Positions 47,323 through 56,281 are shown, counted from the first letter of the stretch. The stretch: DNA of 64,000 nt from Tabrizicola_A sp965284335 (GCF_965284335.1 NZ_OZ260076.1); one strand, 5' to 3'. Numbers and translations are program-made. The notes: generated from the letters alone by a model not told the origin.

Positions 47323-48452
47323 CGTGCGGCCAGCCGCGCCAGCCGGTCGCGCAGGTCTGGGCGCACCGGGCCTGCGCGGGGGGCGTCTTGCAACTGGGTC
47401 AAAAGCGTGGGCGCCGGGGCTGCACGGCCCCCGCCTTGCCAGCTAAGTGCCGACAGCACCGCTTGGGCTGCGTCGGGCAACACATCGGGCACGGTTTGGC
47501 CCAAGAGATCCGCCCAAAGCAGCGTCCAAAGCCGGCCCACGGTCCATGGGTTATAGCCCCCGCCCCCCAAAAGCAAAAACCGCGGTGCCAGCGGTCGCAA
47601 TCCCGCCAAAACCGCGCGATGGGCGTTGTTGGACAGGGCGAGACGCGACAAAGGATCTTCCGAGACCGCATCGGCCCCGGCCTGAAGCACGATCAGATCA
47701 GGCTTGAATTCGGCCACCCGTGGCAGGATCAGCCCCTCCAGCACCGCACGCATCTCTGTGTCGTTAAAGCCGCGCGGCACGGGCAGGTTGAACACATTGC
47801 CACCCCCGTCATCGGTCAACGCCCCGGTAAACGGCCAGCGGTTTTCTTCATGCACCGAGATCAGCAAGACCGACGGATCGCCTGCCAAGCCCGCCTCGAC
47901 CCCGTCGGCATGATGGGCGTCTATGTCAACATAGGCCACCCGCGCCAATCCTGCGCGCCGCGCGGTCAGGATGCCAAGCACCGGATCATTCAGATAGCAA
48001 AAGCCATTGGCCCGATCGCGCATCCCGTGATGCGTGCCGCCGCCGGGCACATGGATGGCCCCGGCGGGCAGGCCCGCCAAAGTCTCGGCGGCCCACATCA
48101 CCCCCCCGGCCCCGGTGGCGGGGCGGCGAAACATTTCGGGAAAGATCGGGTTTGACAGCGTGCCAAGCCCATGTCGCGCGGTGATTTGGGGCGACACCTG
48201 CCCCTCGACCTCGGCCTGTTGCAGCGCGGTGATGTAATCGGGATCATGCCAAAGCGTCAGCGCCGCCGCTTTGGCGCGCGGGCTGGTGCGATAGCTGTCA
48301 GGCGGCAAAAGCCCCAAGGCCCGCGACAGATCCATCACCGTGGACACCCGCGGCACCCGCAGCGGGTGGCGCGCGCCATAGCTTGACCCGCGATAAACCT
48401 CGGATCCGACAAAGATCGGTGGCATCGCAGGCATGAGGGCGGTTGGGATCAT
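47319..48452 (-). CDS. Histone-deacetylase-family (AcuC/class II-like) amidohydrolase
   Basis: A 377-residue zinc deacetylase. The family motifs are HPLRVPRVSTVMDLSRALGLL, AIHVPGGGTHHGMRDRANGFCYLNDPVLGILTARRAGLARVAYVDIDAHHADGVE (active-site His pair and zinc Asp/His) and FKPDLIVLQAGADA. LGGGGYNPWTVGRLWTLLWA is the C-terminal loop. Bacterial members deacetylate acetyl-polyamines, acetoin-pathway proteins or small amides. No partner gene is adjacent, but acetylpolyamine deacetylation would fit the polyamine transporter 3 kb away. The start at 48452 is uncertain; no clear ribosome-binding site is seen. Confidence 0.87.
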   Translation of the reverse strand: MIPTALMPAMPPIFVGSEVYRGSSYGARHPLRVPRVSTVMDLSRALGLLPPDSYRTSPRAKAAALTLWHDPDYITALQQAEVEGQVSPQITARHGLGTLSNPIFPEMFRRPATGAGGVMWAAETLAGLPAGAIHVPGGGTHHGMRDRANGFCYLNDPVLGILTARRAGLARVAYVDIDAHHADGVEAGLAGDPSVLLISVHEENRWPFTGALTDDGGGNVFNLPVPRGFNDTEMRAVLEGLILPRVAEFKPDLIVLQAGADAVSEDPLSRLALSNNAHRAVLAGLRPLAPRFLLLGGGGYNPWTVGRLWTLLWADLLGQTVPDVLPDAAQAVLSALSWQGGGRAAPAPTLLTQLQDAPRAGPVRPDLRDRLARLAAR

Positions 48453-48594
48453 GGACAAAGGATAAGCCGGGTTTGGCCACAAACAAGGCTGGTGATCGGA
48501 TGAATTGGACTTTTCCCGCGCCTTGATTCATGGGATAGTCATCAAAATATAACATACGGGTTACAACCCGAACCCCAAGAAGCAGGCCACCAAG

Positions 48595-49056
48595 ATGCCA
48601 AATGACATTCCATCAAGCGCCCTCGCAAACGAGGGCAGCAGCCGCACGCAATATGGCGCGCTGTGCTGGCGGATGCATCGGGGCAAGGTTGAGGTTTTGT
48701 TGATCACCAGCCGCGACACTGGGCGGTGGATCATTCCCAAAGGTTGGCCGATTGCGGGCCTTGATCCGGCGCAAACCGCCGCACGCGAGGCGTGGGAAGA
48801 AGCCGGAGTCGAAGGCGATATTGCCAGCCAAGGTCTGGGTGTTTTCGACTATGACAAAGCCTTGGGCCCCAAGGAATCCGTTCCCTGCTCGGTTCAGGTG
48901 TTTGGCCTGCGTGTGGCCGAATTGAAGGGCAAGTTTCCGGAAAAAAAAGAACGGCGGCGCAAGTGGTTCGCCCATGAAAAGGCCGCGCGCAAGGTGGCCG
49001 AGCCTGAGTTGCGCAATCTTCTGCTGAGCTTGCCCGATCTGTTGTCAGTCGCCTGA
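48595..49056 (+). CDS. Nudix hydrolase with a variant Nudix box
   Basis: A 153-residue Nudix protein that should cleave a nucleoside-diphosphate-linked or polyphosphate substrate. The box is GWPIAGLDPAQTAAREAWEEAGV (residues 50-72). The REAWEE metal-binding core is intact, but the first conserved Glu of the consensus is Leu56. The preceding WIIPKG and LLITSRDTGR resemble diphosphoinositol-polyphosphate-type Nudix enzymes. It is separated from the HDAC gene by 142 nt and runs away from it. Confidence 0.88.
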   Translation: MPNDIPSSALANEGSSRTQYGALCWRMHRGKVEVLLITSRDTGRWIIPKGWPIAGLDPAQTAAREAWEEAGVEGDIASQGLGVFDYDKALGPKESVPCSVQVFGLRVAELKGKFPEKKERRRKWFAHEKAARKVAEPELRNLLLSLPDLLSVA

Positions 49057-49131
49057 CGGCGCGCTGCTGCCGCGCAGGGGATTTTGCATCAGCCCCTTGC
49101 CCTTGGGGCCCATTCGACCCAAATTAGCGCC

Positions 49132-49557
49132 ATGATCCACTATGACCTGAAATGCCCCAAAGGCCATGAGTTTGACGGCTGGTTCGCCTCGGCCTCTGCC
49201 TTTGACAGCTTGCTTGCTGCGGGCCATGTGGCGTGTACCCTGTGCGGGGCCAAGGACGTGGAAAAGCGCATCATGGCACCTGCTGTCCGCCCGGCGCGCA
49301 AGGCAGGCGAAAAGCCAAAACTGCAAACCCCGGCCAATGAGCTTGAGGCGGCGATGGCCGAACTCCGCGCCAAGATCGAAAAGAATTCCGAATATGTCGG
49401 CCTGAATTTCGCCGCCGAAGCGCGCGCGATGCATGAGGGCAAGATTGACGAGCGGTCAATCTATGGCGAGGCCAAACCCGATGAGGCGCGGGCCTTGTTG
49501 GAAGACGGAATTCCAGTTGCCCCGCTGCCATTCATGCCAAAACGACAGGCCAACTAG
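49132..49557 (+). CDS. DUF1178 zinc-ribbon-like protein
   Basis: A 141-residue protein: MIHYDLKCPKGHEFDGWFASASAFDSLLAAGHVACTLCGAKDVEKRIMAP has a CxxxH and a CxxC pair that could bind zinc. A charged helix follows (NELEAAMAELRAKIEKNSEYVGLNFAAEARAMHEGK). The ending EARALLEDGIPVAPLPFMPKRQ is typical of the family. Function is unknown. The start at 49132 fits the family; the frame extends further upstream to 49084. Confidence 0.87.
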   Translation: MIHYDLKCPKGHEFDGWFASASAFDSLLAAGHVACTLCGAKDVEKRIMAPAVRPARKAGEKPKLQTPANELEAAMAELRAKIEKNSEYVGLNFAAEARAMHEGKIDERSIYGEAKPDEARALLEDGIPVAPLPFMPKRQAN

Positions 49558-49582
49558 GCGACTGAGCGGCCGTTCTTCGCCC

Positions 49583-50260
49583 CTATCGGCAGGCCAGTGC
49601 GGCCTTGAAGGCCGCTTTGTCAAACGCACCCAAATCGCGCTGTCCGTCTGGGGTTGCAGCCATAAGGCGCGTCCAATCGGCATTTGCCAGCACCACCTCG
49701 GCCCCTGCCCCGCAATCGCGTGCGCCAGAGGTGATGAAATCTTCGCCAATGCGGTGATTTGTCAGACCGGGCAGGCGGGCAAGTTCCACCAAATGATCGC
49801 CCTCCAGCCGGACAAAGACCAGTTCGCGCCGTAGATGGGGCCGGTCGACATAGGCCAGTTCAACCCGGCCATCCCCATCAAAATCACCGATCCCGGCCGG
49901 GGCCAGCCAGCGATGGGGTTGGCCGATGAAATCGGTGACGGCGCGCAAACCCTGCGCGTCATAGACCGCAAGTGCCGCCCCCCGCGCGATGTCGGCCTCA
50001 ACCACCACAACCTCGGGCGCGCCGTCGCCATCCAGATCGGCCAGTCGCGCCTCGATATCTTCAAAGACACGGGTTTCGGGCAGGCGGATCAACAGCCGCG
50101 CACCGCCCTCGATGGTCAGCACCAAACTGCCCCATTCCAGCGCATCGCCCAAAACGGCATGGTCATAGCGCGCCGTCGGCTCTGCCAATTCGGCGCCCGT
50201 GATCACTTGCGCCATGGCCGGCCCGCACAACGCCATCGTGCAGGCCAGCGCAAGCCGCAT
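49583..50260 (-). CDS. Exported FG-GAP/VCBS-like repeat protein
   Basis: A 225-residue protein with a signal peptide (MRLALACTMALCGPAMAQ) and two Ca-binding-like repeats, ARLADLDGDGAPEVVVVEAD and GIGDFDGDGRVELAYVDRP, of the FG-GAP/VCBS type. It ends NADWTRLMAATPDGQRDLGAFDKAAFKAALACR. It is probably periplasmic; function unknown. The ATG overlaps the ferredoxin stop (TGATG), so the two are co-translated though functionally dissimilar. The longer upstream frame is inside the ferredoxin gene. Confidence 0.82.
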   Translation of the reverse strand: MRLALACTMALCGPAMAQVITGAELAEPTARYDHAVLGDALEWGSLVLTIEGGARLLIRLPETRVFEDIEARLADLDGDGAPEVVVVEADIARGAALAVYDAQGLRAVTDFIGQPHRWLAPAGIGDFDGDGRVELAYVDRPHLRRELVFVRLEGDHLVELARLPGLTNHRIGEDFITSGARDCGAGAEVVLANADWTRLMAATPDGQRDLGAFDKAAFKAALACR

Positions 50261-50583
50261 CAGATCTGCTTTTCGGGCATCTGCACGCGCAGACCGTCCA
50301 GCTCGGCGGTCACCTTGATCTGACAGGTCAGACGCGAGGTGGTGGGATTGGGGTTCCATGCAAAATCCAGCATGTCCTCTTCCATCGAGTCTTTCTTCGG
50401 CAAACGGTCAACCCAAGCTGGATCGACATAGACATGGCAGGTGGAACAGGCGCAGGCACCGCCGCAATCGGCCTCGATGCCGGGAATGCCGTTGTCGCGC
50501 GCGCCTTCCATCACTGTCAGCCCGGGGGCCACATCGACGACATGTTCCTTGCCGCCATGTTCCACATAAGTGATCTTCGCCAT
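50260..50583 (-). CDS. Adrenodoxin-type 2Fe-2S ferredoxin
   Basis: A 107-residue vertebrate/adrenodoxin-type ferredoxin with ligands Cys40, Cys46, Cys49 and Cys87 in DCGGACACSTCHVYV and RLTCQI. An extra Cys44 lies in the loop. The family supplies electrons to cytochromes P450 or supports Fe-S assembly. There is no P450 or isc gene beside it. Its stop overlaps the start of the FG-GAP gene. Confidence 0.93.
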   Translation of the reverse strand: MAKITYVEHGGKEHVVDVAPGLTVMEGARDNGIPGIEADCGGACACSTCHVYVDPAWVDRLPKKDSMEEDMLDFAWNPNPTTSRLTCQIKVTAELDGLRVQMPEKQI

Positions 50584-50834
50584 CGTTCCTGATCCTGCCT
50601 ACTGAATGCCGCCCTTTTCGGGGATAGGACTGAAATAGGCGATGCGCAAACGAATGGCCAGAGGGCGATGGGCCAAGTGCCGCAAACTTGCCACGCAAAA
50701 TCGGCGCGTCAGCCACGGCTTTCGCAAGAGTTAGCTGCAAACCGGGGGCGCAGGCTAGGCAATCGCGGGGAATGGGGCTAGATTGGCGCATAACGTCAGG
50801 CCGAAGATCAGCTTTGGCCATAAGCAGGCATTGA

Positions 50835-51395
50835 ATGCGGGTTTCAGGTTTTCCAAGCGCGGTGCGCGCGGGGCTCTTTTGTGGCTTGATGGCGCTTGTG
50901 CTGACAGGCTGCCAAGGCCCCGGTGTCACGGCCCCCGGTCAGGTGGCGCTGGCAAGCGAAGTGGTGCGGCTGCGTGGTGAAGGCCCGCCGCCCTCGCGCA
51001 ATGGGGAATGCTGGGCCTCCTCCATCACGCCTGCGGTGATCGAGACCGTGACCGAACAGGTTTTGGTGTCAGAAGAGGTGCGCGATGCCTCGGGTGCGGT
51101 GATGGCGCCGGCCAGTTTTCGCACACGAACCCAGCAACGTATCGTGCAAGACCGCGCGGAAATCTGGTTCCGCGCGCCCTGCCCAGCGGAGCAGACCGTG
51201 CAATTCATCGCAAGCCTGCAACGCGCGTTGAAGGCGCGTGGTCTTTATCTGTTGCCCGTCACCGGCGTGATGGACGCCGACACGGCCGAGGCGGTGCGCC
51301 GTTTTCAGGCCGCACGCGGGCTGGACAGCCCTGTGCTGTCTTTGGGGGCCGCGCGCGAGCTGGGGCTGGTCGCCACCGAATTGGACGCGCTGTGA
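50835..51395 (+). CDS. Lipoprotein with a peptidoglycan-binding domain
   Basis: A 186-residue protein with a lipoprotein signal: GLFCGLMALVLTGCQGPG, with the lipobox LTGC. The C-terminus LQRALKARGLYLLPVTGVMDADTAEAVRRFQAARGLDSPVLSLGAARELGLV is a peptidoglycan-binding (PG_binding_1-type) domain. The middle (CWASSITPAVIETVTEQVLVSEE) is unrecognised. It likely anchors the envelope to the wall. The stop overlaps the next gene (GTGA). Confidence 0.85.
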   Translation: MRVSGFPSAVRAGLFCGLMALVLTGCQGPGVTAPGQVALASEVVRLRGEGPPPSRNGECWASSITPAVIETVTEQVLVSEEVRDASGAVMAPASFRTRTQQRIVQDRAEIWFRAPCPAEQTVQFIASLQRALKARGLYLLPVTGVMDADTAEAVRRFQAARGLDSPVLSLGAARELGLVATELDAL

Positions 51396-52030
51396 CCGAA
51401 GCCGCCGCGCGCTATCGTGCCCATGTGGCGGCGGTCTGGGCTGCGCAGCCAGCGGATGGGGCGCATGATCTGGGCCATCTGGCGCGGGTCTGGACCAATG
51501 CACGCCTGATTGCCTTGGATGAGCCAGAGGTGGATTGGCCGGTGCTTGAGGCGGCGGTGTGGCTTCATGATCTGATCAACCTGCCCAAAAACAGCCCCGA
51601 CCGCGCCCGCGCCTCGCGCCTGTCCGCGGATGCCGCGACCGAGTTTTTGGCCCGCGATGGCTTTGCCCCCGAAAAACTGCCTGCCGTGGCCCATGCCATT
51701 GCCGCCCATAGCTTTTCCGCCCAGATCACACCAGAAACGATTGAAGCGCGTATCTTGCAAGATGCTGACCGGCTTGAGGCATTGGGTGCCATTGGTCTGG
51801 CGCGGATGTTTCTGATTTCGGGGCGCATGGGCGGGGGCATTGTCGATATGGACGATCCCATGGCGCAAAACCGCCCCTTGGATGACAAAAGCTTTGCGCT
51901 GGATCATCTGGAGGTCAAGCTTTTGGGCCTGCCCGCCACGATGCAAACCCGGACCGGTCGGCTGATGGCCGAAGAACGCGCGGAATGGATGATGTCATTT
52001 CGCACCCGGCTTTTGGCGGAAATCAGCTGA
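51392..52030 (+). CDS. HD-domain phosphohydrolase
   Basis: A 212-residue HD-superfamily protein. The metal motif is AHDLGHLARVW (His25-Asp26), LHDLINLP (His59-Asp60) and ILQDADRLEALGAIGLARMF. It resembles the small YedJ/predicted-hydrolase HD group, which acts on nucleotides or phosphates of unknown identity. The start is the GTG at 51392, sharing GTGA with the lipoprotein stop. A palindrome and bidirectional terminator follow. Confidence 0.9.
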   Translation: MTEAAARYRAHVAAVWAAQPADGAHDLGHLARVWTNARLIALDEPEVDWPVLEAAVWLHDLINLPKNSPDRARASRLSADAATEFLARDGFAPEKLPAVAHAIAAHSFSAQITPETIEARILQDADRLEALGAIGLARMFLISGRMGGGIVDMDDPMAQNRPLDDKSFALDHLEVKLLGLPATMQTRTGRLMAEERAEWMMSFRTRLLAEIS

Positions 52031-52049
52031 AATCACCGAGGCGTCGCCG

Positions 52050-52070
52050 CGATTTTTCGTCGAAAAATCG
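52050..52070. repeat. 21-bp GATTTTTCG palindrome, copy 3
   Basis: CGATTTTTCG, central T, CGAAAAATCG; the inverse orientation of the copies at 12420 and 35954. It lies 19 nt after the HD gene stop. Confidence 0.8.
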
Positions 52071-52087
52071 AGGTGGGGGGCAAAGGA

Positions 52088-52117
52088 AAAAGGCCCCGAT
52101 CTGCATCAGGGCCTTTT
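52088..52117. terminator. Bidirectional terminator between HD and OmpA genes
   Basis: AAAAGGCCC (52088-52096) pairs with GGGCCTTTT (52109-52117); T runs flank both sides. It serves the convergent HD and OmpA-family genes. Confidence 0.85.
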
Positions 52118-52123
52118 CTTGTT

Positions 52124-53950
52124 TCAGTTGCTGCCTGCGCCCAAAAGCGGCGTGATGACGCGCACAGCCACGCGACGGTTGCGCCGTTCGTCGGCTTGGG
52201 TGTTGATCAGCAATTCGGATTCGCCATAGCCTTGGATGACCATGTTTTCCGGCGGGATGGCGAAATACTCGGTCAGGGCCAAAGCCACCGATTCCGCGCG
52301 GCGGTCTGACAGGGCAAGGTTCATCGCCGCGCCACCTGTGGCATCGGTATGGCCCTCGATCAAGAAGACCTCGGCGGGGTTTTGTGCCAGAAGATCGCGC
52401 ATCAGACTGCCCAGATCGGCCAGTTCCTCGGCCTCAGAGGCGCGGATCGCGGCGGATCCGCTGTCGAATGTGACATTGCCCGCGTCAATCGTCGCCGCCA
52501 GCGCGCGCACCTGCGAAATTTCGCGGATCTGGCGCAAACTGAAGCTGCGGCCAATCTTGGCGGCCTCGATGGCGGCAAGTCGGGCTTTCAGGGCGGCCTG
52601 TTCATCGCCCGCGATGATCCGCCCCCGCGTTGGGGATGGGGCGGGCAGATCGCTGACCCTGACGGGCACTTCACGCGCCAGATCGTCGATCAGAACGATC
52701 TCGCGGCCCGTGGCATCATAGCTGGCGCGGCGCAGCACCCGCCCTGTGGCATCGCGGATCGTCACAACCTGACTGCCATCGGCGCGTTCCACGATGGTGC
52801 GGGTCGAGCCATCGGCAAAGGTTTCGGTGCGCACGGTTGACCCGGGGCGGCGCAACACCGTGTCATCGTCTTTATAGACCGTATAGCTGCCATCGGGGTT
52901 TTGCACGATCACCCGGTCGCCGGTGTTCGACACCACCTGACGCTCTTCGCGATCATTTGCGCCTTTGATGATGGCGCCAATCGCCAAGGCGCCCAGCGCC
53001 ACAAGACCCACCTTCTCAAGATCAGACAGGCGGTCTTTCTTGCCCGGTGCGACGGTGACCGGCGCGGCGGCAAACTCTTCGGAGGACGAACGCGTATCGG
53101 CCTCATCCAAGACCGTGATGGTGCTGGTCACCGCCTCGGGCGAGGTCGGGGCCTCGGCCAAAGGCTCTACCGACGTGATGGCGGCAGTGCTGTCGGCGTC
53201 GAGGCTGAGCGTCGCCGCAGCGCCAAGCGCGGTTGGATCCACAAGCTCAGGCGCGGCCAAAAGCTCGCCCAGCGTTTCAACCTCGGCCTCGGTCACGATG
53301 GGTGCCTCAACCGGAATGGCGTCGGGATCCAGCGCGACGGCCTCGGTTTTCAGCCCAGCGGCCGGGTCAGTCATCGGGGCCTCGGGTGCGACGATCACGG
53401 TCTGTGCAACGGGGTCCTCGGATGGTTCGGCGGCGGGTTCTGACACAGGCTCTACTACGGGCTCCTGCGGCGCAGGTTCTGTAAGGACGAGAGGGGCAGG
53501 CTCTTCGAGCGGGGCAGGTTCAACCTCGGCAGCGGCGGCCTCGGCTTCCAGTGCGGCCGCAGCTTCGGCCTCGGCGGCAGCGGCGGCCTCGGCTTCCAGC
53601 GCCGCAGCAGCTTCGGCCTCGGCGGCAGCGGCGGCTTCAGCTTCCAGCACCGCAGCAGCTTCGGCTTCGGCGGCAGCGGCGGCTTCGGCTTCCAGCGCCG
53701 CAGCGGCTTCGGCTTCCAGCGCGGCCTCAGCTTCGGCAGCGCTTTCCAAAGCGCCGGCCGTGTCCAAAAGCCCTTCTGGGCCATAATCCTCGATCAAACA
53801 GGGCGCATCAGCGGTGGGGTCGCACAGGATCGTGCCATCCTCGGCCAAGATCGTGCCCGCCTCGGTCAGCGTTTGGGCCGTCAGCGGCCATGGGTTCACA
53901 GGGGCAAGCGCAATCGACAGCGCAGCGGTTGAGGTGAGCAAACGTCTCAT
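52124..53950 (-). CDS. OmpA-family protein with long Glu/Ala helical repeats
   Basis: A 608-residue envelope protein with a signal peptide (MRRLLTSTAALSIALAPVNPWPLTAQ). A Glu/Ala-rich region of 16-residue repeats (ALEAEAAAAAEAEAA type) follows, and then a Pro/Glu-rich stretch. A hydrophobic helix (VGLVALGALAIGAIIKG) leads to a beta-rich region (DGSYTVYKDDDTVLRRPG) and a C-terminal OmpA domain, VFLIEGHTDATGGAAMNLALSDRRAESVALALTEYF, which binds peptidoglycan. AAAGG precedes the ATG at 53950. It is probably an envelope linker. A promoter is not obvious. Confidence 0.88.
   Translation of the reverse strand: MRRLLTSTAALSIALAPVNPWPLTAQTLTEAGTILAEDGTILCDPTADAPCLIEDYGPEGLLDTAGALESAAEAEAALEAEAAAALEAEAAAAAEAEAAAVLEAEAAAAAEAEAAAALEAEAAAAAEAEAAAALEAEAAAAEVEPAPLEEPAPLVLTEPAPQEPVVEPVSEPAAEPSEDPVAQTVIVAPEAPMTDPAAGLKTEAVALDPDAIPVEAPIVTEAEVETLGELLAAPELVDPTALGAAATLSLDADSTAAITSVEPLAEAPTSPEAVTSTITVLDEADTRSSSEEFAAAPVTVAPGKKDRLSDLEKVGLVALGALAIGAIIKGANDREERQVVSNTGDRVIVQNPDGSYTVYKDDDTVLRRPGSTVRTETFADGSTRTIVERADGSQVVTIRDATGRVLRRASYDATGREIVLIDDLAREVPVRVSDLPAPSPTRGRIIAGDEQAALKARLAAIEAAKIGRSFSLRQIREISQVRALAATIDAGNVTFDSGSAAIRASEAEELADLGSLMRDLLAQNPAEVFLIEGHTDATGGAAMNLALSDRRAESVALALTEYFAIPPENMVIQGYGESELLINTQADERRNRRVAVRVITPLLGAGSN
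53530..53750 (-). repeat. 48-bp tandem coding repeat (Glu/Ala) in OmpA-family gene
   Basis: About four degenerate 48-bp units encode 16-residue segments of the pattern ALEAEAAAAAEAEAA. The helices are phased every 16 residues. Such repeats can expand or contract by slippage or recombination. Confidence 0.8.
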
Positions 53951-54066
53951 AATCATCCTTTCCAGCGGCGGACCGCAACAGGCGAATCTGGTCATGCCCA
54001 GTCGGTCTGTCCGGCCGTTCAAGAGCTAAGCCATGGGCCGGTTGATAAGCGATAACAAGGGGGCTT

Positions 54067-55350
54067 TCAGCCTTTGTTAGAAGACATCAAGCGCATCAGG
54101 CGGGTCTTTTCGCCAGTGTCGCCGGGATCGGAAATCACGGCGGCCAAAGCCTCGATCGACGCGATGGAATGACCGGCACGAAAGCTGTCGACATGGGGCA
54201 GCATCGCTCGGATGCCGGTGGCTTTTGGGACAAACCCTTCCCAGCGCAGCAAAGGGTTCAGCCAGATCAGGCGGCGACAGGAGAGATGCAACCGCTCCAT
54301 CTCGCGCGCCAAGACGCTGCCCTCATCGCGGTCAAGCCCATCGGTGATCAGCAAAACCACAGCACCCTGCCCCAGCACCCGGCGGGACCAATCGCGATTG
54401 AACGCGGCAAGCGAGGCACCAATACGGGTGCCACCTGCCCAATCCTGCGCCTCTGCCCCGGCTGCGCGTAAGGCCGCGTCGACATCACGGGTGGCCAGAT
54501 GGCGGGTGATATTGGTCAGACGGGTGCCAAAGGTAAAGCCATGCACCTTGGCCCAGCCCTGATGGCGACCTTGGCCGCGTGCATTTGCCACAGAATGCAG
54601 AAAATGCAGGACCATGCGGGAATATTGGCTCATCGAGCCGGAGATATCGCAGATCACCACAAGGTTTGGCCAGCGAATGCGCGGCTTGCGGTGATGCAGC
54701 GCCATGACCTCGCCGCCATGGCGCAAAGCGGCACGGATCGTAGCGCGGGGGTCAATGCGTGTGCCGAGGGCTGACGCCTGCAAGCGCCGCGAGGGCAAAG
54801 GTGCGACGGGCAAGGCGAGGCGGGCCAACATGCGCTTGGCTTCGGCCATTTCCTCAACCGACATCTGTTCGAAATCCAGCGTTTTCAAACGTTCTTCGGC
54901 TGATTGGGTGGCGGTGGCGTCCATCTCGATTTGCGGATCGGCCTCGGCCATCCCCTCGGGCAAGGGGGGTGGTTCGGGCCTTGCCTCGCCCAAAAGCGCT
55001 TGGGCTGCGCGTTTTTCGCCCACCTCGGCCCGGCGGTCTTCATGCGTGCCTTTGATTTGAGGCAGCATGAAGGACATCATATGTTCCAAGAACTGCGGAT
55101 CGCGCCAGAACAGGCGAAAGCATTGGTGGAACACCACGCGTTGTTCAGGGCGGCTGACGAAGATCGCGTGCAGGGTCCAGTAAAAATCCTCGCGCTCGGT
55201 AAAGCCCGCCGCCGCAACGGCGCGGATCGCATCGGTCACCCGGCCCGGCCCGACAGGCAGGCCGGCCCTGCGCAAGGCGCGGGCAAAATGGGTGATGTTT
55301 TCCGCCAAGCGCCCTTGGGGCGAGGCAAGACCATTGTCCGGCAGAGTCAT
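54067..55350 (-). CDS. VWA-domain protein, CoxE-like
   Basis: A 427-residue protein. Its N-terminal part (HFARALRRAGLPVGPGRVTDAIRAVAAAGFTEREDFYWTLHAIFVSRPEQRVVF) and the C-terminal VWA with MIDAS-like DISGSMSQYSRM, THE ...VLLITDGLDRDEG segment fit the CoxE/DUF58-like group. It ends LIWLNPLLRWEGFVPKATGIRAMLPHVD. In carboxydotrophs CoxE matures the CO dehydrogenase cluster with a MoxR ATPase. No CO dehydrogenase genes are nearby. It lies 46 nt after the MoxR gene. Confidence 0.87.
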   Translation of the reverse strand: MTLPDNGLASPQGRLAENITHFARALRRAGLPVGPGRVTDAIRAVAAAGFTEREDFYWTLHAIFVSRPEQRVVFHQCFRLFWRDPQFLEHMMSFMLPQIKGTHEDRRAEVGEKRAAQALLGEARPEPPPLPEGMAEADPQIEMDATATQSAEERLKTLDFEQMSVEEMAEAKRMLARLALPVAPLPSRRLQASALGTRIDPRATIRAALRHGGEVMALHHRKPRIRWPNLVVICDISGSMSQYSRMVLHFLHSVANARGQGRHQGWAKVHGFTFGTRLTNITRHLATRDVDAALRAAGAEAQDWAGGTRIGASLAAFNRDWSRRVLGQGAVVLLITDGLDRDEGSVLAREMERLHLSCRRLIWLNPLLRWEGFVPKATGIRAMLPHVDSFRAGHSIASIEALAAVISDPGDTGEKTRLMRLMSSNKG

Positions 55351-55396
55351 GCCCGGCCCCCGGGGGGGTCACCCCGCCAAGATGAAAGCGGCAAGG

Positions 55397-56281
55397 TCAC
55401 GCAAGCGCCTGTTTGACTTCGGCCAGAATTTTGCTGGCCTCAAGCCCCTGAAGTTTCTGGATGTCATCTTGGTATTTCAAGATCGCCCCCAGCGTGTCGG
55501 CAATGACCTCGGGCGAGAGGGAGATCACATCCAAAGCGATAAGGCATTTCGCCCAGTCGATGGTTTCCGCCACTCCGGGACGTTTGAAAAGATCTTCGCC
55601 GCGCAAGGCCTGCACAAAGGCCACCACCTCGCGGCTGAGCTGATCGGCCGCTTGCGGCACACGGGCGCGCAGGATGGCCAATTCGCGGTCAAAGGCGGGG
55701 TAATCGACCCAATGATAAAGGCAGCGGCGTTTGAGCGCGTCATGCACTTCGCGGGTGCGGTTTGAGGTGAGAATGACGATCGGGGGCTCGGGAGCCTTTA
55801 TGGTGCCAAGCTCGGGGATGGTGACCTGAAAATCCGACAGGGCTTCCAGAAGAAAGGCCTCAAAGGGCTCATCGGCGCGGTCCAACTCGTCGATCAACAG
55901 AACCGGGGCGCCGCCAGGTTGTGGACGCATCGCCGATAAGAGCGGGCGTTCGATCAGGAAGTCTTCGGAAAACACCCCCGCGCGGCCCGCGGCCTCTCCA
56001 GCGCGGATGGCGATCATCTGCGCGGCAAAGTTCCATTCCGACACCGCGGCGCTTGCATCCAGCCCCTCATGGCATTGCAGGCGGATCAAACGCCGTCCAA
56101 GGCCAGCGGCCAGCACCTTGGCGATCTCGGTCTTGCCCACACCGGCCTCGCCCTCCAAAAACAACGGCTTGCCCAAACGCAGCGCAAGAAACACCACCGT
56201 GGCCAGCGAACGGGCTGCCACATAGCCCTGCGCGTCCAGCAGCCGTTCAACCGCGTCAATCGAGCCGGGGGTCTCGGTCAT
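55397..56281 (-). CDS. MoxR-type AAA+ ATPase, CoxD-like
   Basis: A 294-residue AAA+ ATPase. Walker A is EGEAGVGKTEIAKVLA and Walker B is PVLLIDELDRADEPFEAFLLEAL; the sensor segment is PIVILTSNRTREVHDALKRRCLYHWVDYP. GGGAGG lies 8 nt upstream of the ATG at 56281, which rules out the longer frame. It forms an operon with the VWA gene and probably acts as a chaperone or metal-centre inserter for an unlinked enzyme. Confidence 0.92.
   Translation of the reverse strand: MTETPGSIDAVERLLDAQGYVAARSLATVVFLALRLGKPLFLEGEAGVGKTEIAKVLAAGLGRRLIRLQCHEGLDASAAVSEWNFAAQMIAIRAGEAAGRAGVFSEDFLIERPLLSAMRPQPGGAPVLLIDELDRADEPFEAFLLEALSDFQVTIPELGTIKAPEPPIVILTSNRTREVHDALKRRCLYHWVDYPAFDRELAILRARVPQAADQLSREVVAFVQALRGEDLFKRPGVAETIDWAKCLIALDVISLSPEVIADTLGAILKYQDDIQKLQGLEASKILAEVKQALA

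Noticed and set aside
53530..53750. CRISPR-like periodic repeat
   Set aside because: The 48-bp repeats are in frame within a coding region and have no unique spacers. No CRISPR array is present in the window.
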